This document shows, piece by piece, positions 40,281-47,928 of a stretch of DNA of 50,198 nt. The DNA lies in assembly GCA_964564035.1 (NCBI GenBank), contig CAZLZN010000009.1, positions 1 to 50,198 on the forward strand, read 5' to 3'. The stretch comes from JAHIGH01 sp964564035 (GTDB taxonomy: Bacteria; Patescibacteriota; Microgenomatia; Levybacterales; UBA12049). Numbering within the stretch: the first letter of the stretch is position 1; every line of letters begins with the position of its first letter. The translations under genes were made by a program, and so were the position numbers. The notes under the pieces are model-generated. The model worked only from the letters and a program-made list of their open reading frames with translations, had not been told where the DNA came from and searched no databases.

Positions 40281-40985
40281 ATGCCCGAAAGAAAACCAAA
40301 AAACTACTCAAAATATATTCTAATAATTCAGATAGCAATTTTTGCAATTCTTTATATAGCCCTATTTTTCTTTCTGCGCAAAAATATTACGGATCTGAGC
40401 CAGATCATAACCGCGGCTGAAGATGTTTATGGCGTCTACGGATATTACCTGATCTTCTTGGGCGCCTTTATCGAGGGCACTTTTCTGATCGGATTCTACA
40501 TACCCGGATCATTAATAGTGTTCTTGGGTGTATCTCTGGCGAGGATGGGAATTACGTCATTTCCTCTTGTAATACTCTTTGGAACTTTGGGCTTTACATG
40601 CGGATATAGCCTTAATTATTTCCTCGGCCGATACGGTTGGTATAAATTGATTGAAGGCGTTGGGTTTGAGTCCCAAATTAAAAAAACCAAAGAAAAAATT
40701 CACGGCAATTATGACAAAGCTCTTTTTTGGGGATACATAATGCCAAGCACCGGATCAATGCTGTCGACCGTATCCGGCATCCTGCATATTCCATTTAAAA
40801 AATTTCTCATCAGGACCCTTCTCATCCAGACATTTTGGAGTCTGGTTTTGGGAGGCCTGGCGTATGCCTTCGGCATGAACTTTATCAATATGTTCCTCAT
40901 ATACTTCGGCCTTATCGCTCTGGCAGGTATTTTGATTTATGTCTTAAACAAAACACGCAAAAAAACTCCAAACACCCCGGTTTAG
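40281..40985 (+). CDS. DedA family membrane protein
   Basis: A 234-aa protein with about five hydrophobic segments (near 15-32, 50-78, 93-115, 150-190 and 195-220). The core has the DedA signature: GAFIEGTFLIGFYIPGSLIVFLG, then GYSLNYFLGRYGWYKLIEG with the conserved FGRYxG-like motif, and a Gly-rich C-terminal reentrant region. DedA proteins act as undecaprenyl-phosphate flippases or in membrane homeostasis. It starts 15 nt after nnrD on the same strand. Length is normal for the family. Confidence 0.88.
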   Translation: MPERKPKNYSKYILIIQIAIFAILYIALFFFLRKNITDLSQIITAAEDVYGVYGYYLIFLGAFIEGTFLIGFYIPGSLIVFLGVSLARMGITSFPLVILFGTLGFTCGYSLNYFLGRYGWYKLIEGVGFESQIKKTKEKIHGNYDKALFWGYIMPSTGSMLSTVSGILHIPFKKFLIRTLLIQTFWSLVLGGLAYAFGMNFINMFLIYFGLIALAGILIYVLNKTRKKTPNTPV

Positions 40986-41026
40986 GTTTGTCATTTCTCG
41001 GGAAATATGCGAGAATTGTAATATAA

Positions 41027-42234
41027 ATGTATACCCCCAAATTCTCAATATCCAACAAAATCCTGAGACACATCGGCATTATTGAAGCCTGCAAGGAAGT
41101 CATAGATCACGCGCCTCTTTTGCCTTTTTACGAAAAACAATTTCAAAAAGNNNNNNNNNNNNNNNNNNNNNNNNNNNNNNNNNNNNNNNNNNNNNNNNNN
41201 NNNNNNNNNNNNNNNNNNNNNNNNNNNNNNNNNNNNNNNNNNNNNNNNNNGAAGTCATAGATCACGCGCCTCTTTTGCCTTTTTACGAAAAACAATTTCA
41301 AAAAGACGCTCTCGTCCGCGCCGTGCATCACGGCACCCACATCGAAGGAAACGAATTGGACCTGAGCCAGGCCGAGCAGGCGATGTTCGGCAAAACCGTA
41401 ATTGCCAGAGAGCGCGATGTTCAGGAAGTGCTCAACTACAGAAGTGTTATAGAATTTGTCGGTCAGGTTAATGTAACCGATTCGTCTTGGAAAGTTGATG
41501 AAGATTTCATCAAAAAACTTCACACTATGGTAGTAAATAAAATATTGGCTCCCGAAAGATGCGGAGTTTACCGTACAACACAAGTTGTAGTGAGAAACAG
41601 TCTGACAGGTGAAATAACTTTCACGCCCCCCCTCGCGATCGCCGTGCCTTTTCAAATCCGCGATTTGCTTGAGTTTATAAATAATCAGCAAACATCAGAT
41701 ATCCACCCGGTTCTAAAAAGCGCAATAGTGCATTATGAATTTGTCCGGATTCATCCGTTTTTGGACGGTAACGGCAGGGTAGGGCGCACTCTTTCAACAT
41801 TTATTCTTTATAAAAGCGGTTATGATATCCGCAGATTTTTTTCACTCGAGGAATATTTTGACGCGGATGCATATGGATATTACGCCGCGCTCCAAAGCGT
41901 CGCCCGCAATCAGGGCGAACTGACAGAGTGGCTTGAGTACTTTACCGAGGGTTTAAGCATCGAGCTCTCAAAGATCAAAGAAAAAGTCGCGAAAATTTCA
42001 GTTGACGCCAAACTCCGCCAGCGCTTAGGAGGCAAGCCCGTATTGCTCAGTGACAGACAGCTAAAATTAATTGAATATATTCAAAAAACAGGCTTTCTCC
42101 AGAATAATGCATTCAAAACTTTATTTCCTTTTGTTTCTGAAGACACCGTCCTGAATGAATTAAAATATTTGATAAAATACGGTATCATAAAAAAGTCAGG
42201 CAGCACCAAAGGCGCGAAGTATGTGATGGGGTAA
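41027..42234 (+). CDS. Fic family protein, broken by a scaffold gap
   Basis: Split by a 100-N gap at 41151-41250. The 55 bases before the gap (41096-41150) are identical to the 55 after it (41251-41305), so the contigs really overlap. Joining 41027-41150 to 41306-42234 gives 1053 nt, in frame, 350 aa. The N-terminal helix carries an inhibitory-type motif THIEGN. The active site is HPFLDGNGRVGRT (about residues 192-204 of the joined protein). A C-terminal winged-helix-like tail follows. It transfers AMP or a similar group to target proteins. The target is unknown. Confidence 0.88.
41151..41250. other. Scaffold gap (100 N) with duplicated flanks
   Basis: Exactly 100 N. Both flanks hold the same 55 nt, so the true gap is negative: a 55-nt overlap that the assembler failed to merge. 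Confidence 0.9.
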
Positions 42235-42235
42235 A

Positions 42236-42330
42236 TTAATCAACTAATAAACAAATAAGCCAATCAACTAATCAACAAATAGTTATTGGATAATTAGATG
42301 ATTTGTAATTAGTTGATTAGATGATTTAAT
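42236..42330. repeat. Fold-back AT-rich repeat, copy 1 (before the ligase gene)
   Basis: AATCAACTAATCAACAAATA is followed by TTATTGGATAATTAGATGAT and TTAGTTGATTAGATGATT. The halves are mutually inverted. A close copy lies at 44094-44185, so the repeats flank the ligase gene. Confidence 0.6.
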
Positions 42331-42334
42331 ATTT

Positions 42335-44089
42335 ATGTTATTTTCACAATTGTCAGATTATTTCGAAAAACTTGAAGCCACATCTTCCAGATTGGCTTTG
42401 ATCGACATTCTTGCCGATCTTTTTAAGAGTACTTCAAATGAAGAAATCGACAAAGTAACCTATCTTCTTCAGGGAAGAATTGCTCCCTTTTTCGCTGTGC
42501 GCGAAATCGGTATGGCGGACAAAACAGTCGCAAGCGCTCTTGCGAAAGCATTTAATGCTGATCGGGCAATTGTGCTTCAGCTTTATTCAAAACTGGGAGA
42601 TATGGGGCTCGCAGCGCAAGAGCTAAGATCAAAGTTCAAAGCCCAAAGTTCAAAATTAAATGTACCGGAAGTTTTTAGCGTTTTGGATGAAATTGCAAAT
42701 ACCGGCGGAGAAGGGTCGGTTGAGAAAAAGATAAGCTTATTGGCAAATTTGATTAAAGAAGTGGATGAAATTTCAGTAAAACACCTGGTTAGAATTCCGC
42801 TTGGCAATACCCGCTTGGGTATAGGCGACCCGACTGTTTTGGATGGATTGGCAACTGCCAAACTCGGAGACAAAAGCAAAAGGAAGCTTCTCGAAAAAGC
42901 ATACAATGAAACTTCCGATCTCGGCCTCATCGCCAGTACTCTTTGGAAAGGCGGCCTCGAAGCAGTACAAAAACTGACTGTCACAGTCGGAAGACCTATC
43001 CGTTCTCAGTTGTGCGAACGCCTGCCGAACCCCCAAAAAGTATTTGAAAAAATGAACAAAGATGGCTTCGGTGTTCATGCCACACCGAAATACGACGGAT
43101 TTAGAGTCCAGATCCACAAAAACGGCGACCAAGTATCGATGTATTCCAGAAACCTCGAAGATATGACCCATATGTTCCCCGAAATCATCGAAGGCACGCT
43201 CAGACAAGTTAAAGCAAGGACTATCATTCTCGACAGTGAGGCTTTGGCATATCAGCCCGAGTCCGAAGAATTTTTGCCATTCCAGGAAACAACCAAAAGA
43301 CGCAGAAAACACAACATCGATGAGGTAGCAAAACAGTTGCCTCTCAAAGCATTTGTCTTTGATATTTTATATCTGAACGGCAAGTCACTTTTGGATACGC
43401 CATTAAAGGAGCGAATGCAGCTGCTAAAACAAGAGGTTCTGGGAAACGAAATACTCATCCCGTCAGCCGGGGAAATACTTACCAGACCCGAGGATCTTCA
43501 GCTTTTACTTGACGACTCCATATCCAAAGGCCTCGAGGGAGCAGTTATAAAAAAAGTCGATTCTTTATATGAAGCAGGCGGCAGGAGCTTCAATTGGGTA
43601 AAATTAAAACGCCATTCATCGGGAGAGCTTCAGGACACAGTTGATTGTGTCATTTTGGGCTACATTTATGGCAAAGGCAAAAGAACGGAGTTCGGCGCCG
43701 GTTCATTGTTAGTCGGTCTATATGATGAGGAAAAAGATGAGTTCGTGACCGTCACAAGGATCGGCACAGGTCTGACGGACGAAGAATGGCGCGAAATACA
43801 TAAACGGGCCGACAAAATTAAAATAGACCACAAACCGGCCCGCGTAAATTCACTGATCGAGCCGTCTGTCTGGATCAGGCCGGAGATAGTGATCGAAGTT
43901 CTGGCCGACGAGATAACCCGTAGTCCACTTCACACTGCAGGAGCGATTATTAATAATGAGATTAAAGAACCCGGCTACGCGTTGAGATTCCCGAGACTGG
44001 TGAGTTTTCGTGATAAAGATAAAAAACCAGAGGATGCGACTTCAGTTAAGGAATTGATCGAGATGTATAAGATGCAGGGGAAGAAGTAA
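42335..44089 (+). CDS. ATP-dependent DNA ligase (archaeal type)
   Basis: A 584-aa replicative-type ligase. The N-terminal DNA-binding domain is residues 1-210. The nucleotidyltransferase domain has the adenylated Lys252 in KYDGFRVQIH, then SRNLEDMT (motif III region), VFDILYLNG, GLEGAVIKK (motif IV) and WVKLKRH (motif V). The OB-fold has WIRPEIVIEVLADE near the C-terminus. This length and order match archaeal Lig proteins, which occur in many CPR bacteria beside or instead of the NAD-dependent LigA. A heptad-repeat insert, KFKAQSSKLN, lies near residue 100 (42628-42660). Confidence 0.95.
   Translation: MLFSQLSDYFEKLEATSSRLALIDILADLFKSTSNEEIDKVTYLLQGRIAPFFAVREIGMADKTVASALAKAFNADRAIVLQLYSKLGDMGLAAQELRSKFKAQSSKLNVPEVFSVLDEIANTGGEGSVEKKISLLANLIKEVDEISVKHLVRIPLGNTRLGIGDPTVLDGLATAKLGDKSKRKLLEKAYNETSDLGLIASTLWKGGLEAVQKLTVTVGRPIRSQLCERLPNPQKVFEKMNKDGFGVHATPKYDGFRVQIHKNGDQVSMYSRNLEDMTHMFPEIIEGTLRQVKARTIILDSEALAYQPESEEFLPFQETTKRRRKHNIDEVAKQLPLKAFVFDILYLNGKSLLDTPLKERMQLLKQEVLGNEILIPSAGEILTRPEDLQLLLDDSISKGLEGAVIKKVDSLYEAGGRSFNWVKLKRHSSGELQDTVDCVILGYIYGKGKRTEFGAGSLLVGLYDEEKDEFVTVTRIGTGLTDEEWREIHKRADKIKIDHKPARVNSLIEPSVWIRPEIVIEVLADEITRSPLHTAGAIINNEIKEPGYALRFPRLVSFRDKDKKPEDATSVKELIEMYKMQGKK
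42628..42660 (+). repeat. TCAAAG heptad repeats inside the DNA ligase
   Basis: AGATCAAAGTTCAAAGCCCA and following bases are two to four 7-mer units encoding RSKFKAQSSKLN in frame in a surface part of the N-terminal domain. Confidence 0.5.
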
Positions 44090-44093
44090 AAAT

Positions 44094-44185
44094 AAATTAA
44101 CAAATAATCCAATAAGCCAATCAACTAATCAACAAATAATTATTGGATAATTAGATGATTGGTTTATTAGCTGATTAGATGATTA
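44094..44185. repeat. Fold-back AT-rich repeat, copy 2 (after the ligase gene)
   Basis: It shares CCAATCAACTAATCAACAAA and TTATTGGATAATTAGATGAT with the copy at 42236-42330. Together they bracket the ligase gene as a direct pair. Confidence 0.6.
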
Positions 44186-44196
44186 TACCTATATAT

Positions 44197-44250
44197 ATGA
44201 ATTTCGTAACCGACCTCCATCTGCACAGCAAATACTCCCGCGCCGTGAGT
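44197..44250 (+). pseudogene. Truncated 5' end of the endonuclease Q gene (left duplicate)
   Basis: The first 51 nt (44197-44247) encode MNFVTDLHLHSKYSRAV, identical in protein to the start of endoQ at 47878, with two silent changes (CTG/CTA, GCC/GCG) in 51 nt. The frame then runs into other sequence. This marks the original start of endoQ, now cut off from the gene body by a 3.6-kb insertion. Confidence 0.7.
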
Positions 44251-44267
44251 TTTAACAATATTTTCTA

Positions 44268-44273
44268 TATAAT
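44268..44273 (+). promoter_or_regulatory. -10 box of the inserted cassette
   Basis: TATAAT ends 6 nt before the ATG at 44280, the leaderless layout. Confidence 0.5.
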
Positions 44274-44279
44274 AATATT

Positions 44280-44471
44280 ATGAACGATGAGGATGTAAAA
44301 TCTTTTAAACAAATGCTTGAAGAGCTCAGGCAAATTTATCAGGAGTACAAAACAGAATTAGCGGCACTTCGTAACAAGAAAGAAGAAATTATCGCTGATA
44401 TTCTTAAAACAATCGACGAGAAAAAAAGCCAAAAGATCATAAGCGCGTTAGCGGTAGAGGAGAAAAAATGA
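44280..44471 (+). CDS. Small coiled-coil protein of the inserted cassette
   Basis: A 63-aa protein that is almost wholly helical and charged (FKQMLEELRQIYQEYKTEL), with heptad spacing typical of a coiled coil. The stop overlaps the start of the 1137-aa gene by 4 nt (ATGA), so the two are translationally coupled and the products probably interact. It has its own TATAAT with leaderless spacing. No homologue is recognised. It could be an adaptor, an antidote or a multimerisation partner. Confidence 0.65.
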   Translation: MNDEDVKSFKQMLEELRQIYQEYKTELAALRNKKEEIIADILKTIDEKKSQKIISALAVEEKK

Positions 44472-47400
44472 GCTCAATAGACGCTACAGCGGATTTGATC
44501 AAGCCGCCAATCTTACCCGATAAGCCTACAACTGCCGCCGAGGTTGCTCAACCTGTAAAAGCTCCTGAAATACAGCGAGGAGATGGAGGACTTAAAGAAG
44601 CAACTCGGGAAGCAGATGCGATAATTTATGATGTGCGAAAAGGCCCCGCTGAAGTTATTAAGCAAACCGATGATTCATTACACCGCGCGCTGGACGCCTC
44701 CGGAGCTGATTTTGAAGAAATCGAAGCCGCCGAAGACGCAGTAGAACCTGTAAACAAAGAATTAAAATCTCTTGGGAAAAGCACACTAGATAGAATGACA
44801 AGTGTTGTTTTAAAGTGGTGGGAGCATAGCTGGTTAGGCAGAAACCTAGAAAGAGCAAATAAAGAAATGTCTATGCGCAGCATAGAAAAAAAATATAAGA
44901 ATTTGCCTAATTCTAATCCTATCGATGCAAAAGAGTTAGTAATAGACATGAGTGAGTATAGTAAATTATTTGAAGATAGAGATGTTGTTTTAAGACGTTT
45001 TGGCTTATTTAGAATGGATAAATTAACAGCAATAAGTGATGAGACAATGCTTTGCAGAGATTTTGTTAATAGGAGTCAGCTTGAAATGCGTAAGTTGTCA
45101 AATGAGGAGAAATTTAAAGAGGCTGGACAGTTGTTAGATGCATATGTTCGTATTTTGCCAATAATGAGAGCTGACTTTGGCGGAGAAAATCCAGCGCTAA
45201 TGGTAAATTTACTCAAAAAGATTAACCCTGAAAGCAATCCTGTTACACTATCTCATGAAGCGCAGAACGCGCTGTCTCAATATTTTTTAGCCATTAGAGA
45301 TGAGGCTGTAGGTGATGAATTACAAAGAAAACGTCCTATAAATGGTAACTTGCTCTCAGGGTATCTTAAATTAAATGAACTTGTTGGGGATCATGACATT
45401 AGGGAGAAAAATATGTTAAGAATATATGATATAGTAGCTAGTCGTAATCCACGGGCTTTTTTTGACAGCCCGAATTTACCATATACAGATGAAGTTAAGA
45501 TAATAATTAATAAATTAATGCATGATAGGGGATATAGCGGCAGTTCATTTGAAAGTCAGGAAGATAATCTTGCTTTTACTGCTTTAAACGATTTAAGCCA
45601 ATTGCATGGTGAGCGTTTTAATCATGCATTTAATACTTTAATTGCAGTGCGTCCTGATATATTCTATAACAATCCTGATTTGCCATATACTCCAGAGCAG
45701 AGACAGATTGTGTCTGTTTTGGAAAAAATTTATAATTCGCCCTCAAAAACAATGAAAAACATGGCAGCTGGATTAGCAAAACTTATAGTTCAAAGTAGCG
45801 ATTTAAGCCCGGAGTCTGTTGCTCGTCAATACGAAAAAATTGAAGATATATATGTTGGAAATAATTTGCCTCATGTAGGTAAGCAGTTTTTGGTATTTGA
45901 AATACTATATCCTGATGACCGATTTAAATCGACATTTAAAGACTGTTCCAGTCCCGAACTATTATCATTACATAGCCTAGATGCAAGGAGGTTAATGATA
46001 TTTAAAGATCTAATGAACGTAAGTTTTTCAAGCTTAAATTCCGACTTGGAACAGTATTTGCGCACTTTCCGTGATGGCCAGCAGGTGCTGGATAAATATG
46101 AAAGCGGTGAGCAGATAAGCGAAGAAGAAAAAAAATCGTTAAAGACTTTTTTTAGAAGAATAAACCGGATTTCAGAAAACACCAGAAAAAGAGCTAAGCA
46201 TGAAGATGTTGATAAGGATGAGATGTCCATTGAGGAAAATCACGTAGCCCTTCGTAAAAACTTTGGAGCTCTTGAAGGTGAAAAATTAACCGATAGGTTT
46301 AATAGGATGTTCTTACAAAGAGCTGGATTTGTAGATATTAACGAAGCTATAGACTTTTTTGAAAGAAGAAAAGAAGAAGCTAATAAAAGGAACTTGGATA
46401 ATGCCAATACTGGAGTGATTGCTTTTGGCGGACGTGATTTAGCAAAAAGTGTACCTTCAGAGTATTTAGATCAATTCTTAGATAAAGGCATTGTTACTGT
46501 CGAATTTGTAGGCGCCGAAACAGAAAAATCTAAATATTTATCCGAAAAAGGTGATCAGTATACTCCTTGGGATGCAGATGTGATGCGTATTGGCAATAAG
46601 CGATTTAGAGATTTTTTTGAAAAGGGGGTTGATGCTAAAAAACTTAATTTTGATTCTACAGATATCACCTTCTATGGAGACATAGCGTTTGTGATTAAAG
46701 ATCGGGGTCAATTTAAATTCACTAGTTCCGGAGAAGAGGTATCGCACCAAGATAGAAGGATGGAGTTATTTCATATCGGTTATGATTTCAATGATCATTA
46801 TGGTATCCGCACTGGTTTCGGATCAACTGAAATTGACGCAATAGTAGTTAAAAATAAAATTCAAAAAGATAATAAAAAAATGGACGAACTGAAATTTTCA
46901 ATCGCCAAAAAGGGATTCTATATCCCTCTTTGCGATGTGGATGGAAAAGTAATATTTACACCTGAAGAATTTGACGAATATAGGAAAATATTCAGAGGAA
47001 TTGATAGATATCATGGGGATGATATTGAAGTTAGCGAGGACTGGAAGCAAACAGGCTATGTAGATCAGATTAAAGATTTAACACCGGCTACGGAGAATTT
47101 ATCCCGGACGGATCAGGTGAGGAGCGGATTATACGGCGAAATTCAAGATCTGCTTGCGCAAGGTGATATTCCGCTTCATAAAGGTAGAAATGCGGATACG
47201 ATTATCGGCGCCCAAATTGTCGATACGGGTTCAACCGGACGCGGATCATCCATGGACGAAGGTTTTGACTTTGACTTTGTCGTAAAAGTTGATGATTATG
47301 ACTTTGACAATGCAGTTCAAATAATTGAAAAACTTAAAGAAAAATATCCTTTTGACCACAGCTTTGATGTTAACGGTATGCGTACATTTCGCTTTAAGGG

Positions 47401-47881
47401 CTTTGAAAAAGACGGGCAGAATATTGATCTGGATTTAAGTTTTGTCAGAAAATCAGACAGCGAAGATTTGGATGCGAACGAAGCAGTTTCTCAAAAATAC
47501 GACTCAATACGCGCCAAATACGGTGAGGATAAATTCATGGAAGTGCTTGCTAATGTGAGATTTGCCAAAAAACATTTAAAAAGAATGCATTGCTATAAAA
47601 AAGGCGAAGGGCAGGAAGGAGGTCTAGGCGGGATAGGAGTTGAGAATTGGGTTCTTAAAAACGGAGGAGACTCCATAACTGCCTTTAGAGATTTTTATAG
47701 TCATGCTTATGAACATGGAAGCCTGATAAGCTTTGAAGACTTCAAGAAAAGATACAAAGTATTCGGAGCGGGAGAAAATATAAGAGGTGGTATAAAAGCG
47801 GAAAATTTTGTTGACAATATGAGCGAGGAAGGATACAAAAAAATGGCAAAATTAGCAAAAGAGATTTCTGAAAAATCATGA
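44468..47881 (+). CDS. Large protein with C-terminal Pol-beta-type nucleotidyltransferase domain
   Basis: A 1137-aa protein of a family I do not recognise as a whole. The N-terminal 100 residues are low-complexity and acidic. Residues about 100-650 are helical. A middle domain (about 660-880) includes FGSTEIDAIVV and ITFYGDIAFVIKDRG. The C-terminal part (about 900-1090) has a nucleotidyltransferase core: G921-S922 in TGSTGRGSS, catalytic Asp934/Asp936 in DFDFVVKVDD and Asp987/Asp989 in IDLDLSF. The helix GGLGGIGVENWVL that follows resembles class I CCA-adding and OAS-type enzymes. The last codon overlaps endoQ (ATGA). Substrate and role are unknown. Confidence 0.7.
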   Translation: MSSIDATADLIKPPILPDKPTTAAEVAQPVKAPEIQRGDGGLKEATREADAIIYDVRKGPAEVIKQTDDSLHRALDASGADFEEIEAAEDAVEPVNKELKSLGKSTLDRMTSVVLKWWEHSWLGRNLERANKEMSMRSIEKKYKNLPNSNPIDAKELVIDMSEYSKLFEDRDVVLRRFGLFRMDKLTAISDETMLCRDFVNRSQLEMRKLSNEEKFKEAGQLLDAYVRILPIMRADFGGENPALMVNLLKKINPESNPVTLSHEAQNALSQYFLAIRDEAVGDELQRKRPINGNLLSGYLKLNELVGDHDIREKNMLRIYDIVASRNPRAFFDSPNLPYTDEVKIIINKLMHDRGYSGSSFESQEDNLAFTALNDLSQLHGERFNHAFNTLIAVRPDIFYNNPDLPYTPEQRQIVSVLEKIYNSPSKTMKNMAAGLAKLIVQSSDLSPESVARQYEKIEDIYVGNNLPHVGKQFLVFEILYPDDRFKSTFKDCSSPELLSLHSLDARRLMIFKDLMNVSFSSLNSDLEQYLRTFRDGQQVLDKYESGEQISEEEKKSLKTFFRRINRISENTRKRAKHEDVDKDEMSIEENHVALRKNFGALEGEKLTDRFNRMFLQRAGFVDINEAIDFFERRKEEANKRNLDNANTGVIAFGGRDLAKSVPSEYLDQFLDKGIVTVEFVGAETEKSKYLSEKGDQYTPWDADVMRIGNKRFRDFFEKGVDAKKLNFDSTDITFYGDIAFVIKDRGQFKFTSSGEEVSHQDRRMELFHIGYDFNDHYGIRTGFGSTEIDAIVVKNKIQKDNKKMDELKFSIAKKGFYIPLCDVDGKVIFTPEEFDEYRKIFRGIDRYHGDDIEVSEDWKQTGYVDQIKDLTPATENLSRTDQVRSGLYGEIQDLLAQGDIPLHKGRNADTIIGAQIVDTGSTGRGSSMDEGFDFDFVVKVDDYDFDNAVQIIEKLKEKYPFDHSFDVNGMRTFRFKGFEKDGQNIDLDLSFVRKSDSEDLDANEAVSQKYDSIRAKYGEDKFMEVLANVRFAKKHLKRMHCYKKGEGQEGGLGGIGVENWVLKNGGDSITAFRDFYSHAYEHGSLISFEDFKKRYKVFGAGENIRGGIKAENFVDNMSEEGYKKMAKLAKEISEKS

Positions 47882-47928
47882 ATTTCGTAACCGACCTCCA
47901 TCTACACAGCAAATACTCCCGCGCGGTG
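47878..47928 (+). repeat. Right copy of the 51-nt endoQ 5' duplication
   Basis: 49 of 51 bases match 44197-44247, and both changes are silent. The homology begins exactly at the ATG on both sides; upstream sequences are unrelated. This gives att-like ends to the 3.68-kb segment between them. Confidence 0.7.

Noticed and set aside
41027..41260. A separate short gene ending in the N run, and a second Fic gene starting after it.
   Set aside because: The 55-nt duplicated flanks show that they are the two ends of one gene split by a scaffolding artefact.
42236..42330. A CRISPR array, because of repeated short units.
   Set aside because: Units are 7 bp, degenerate and inverted, with no unique spacers and no cas genes anywhere in the window.
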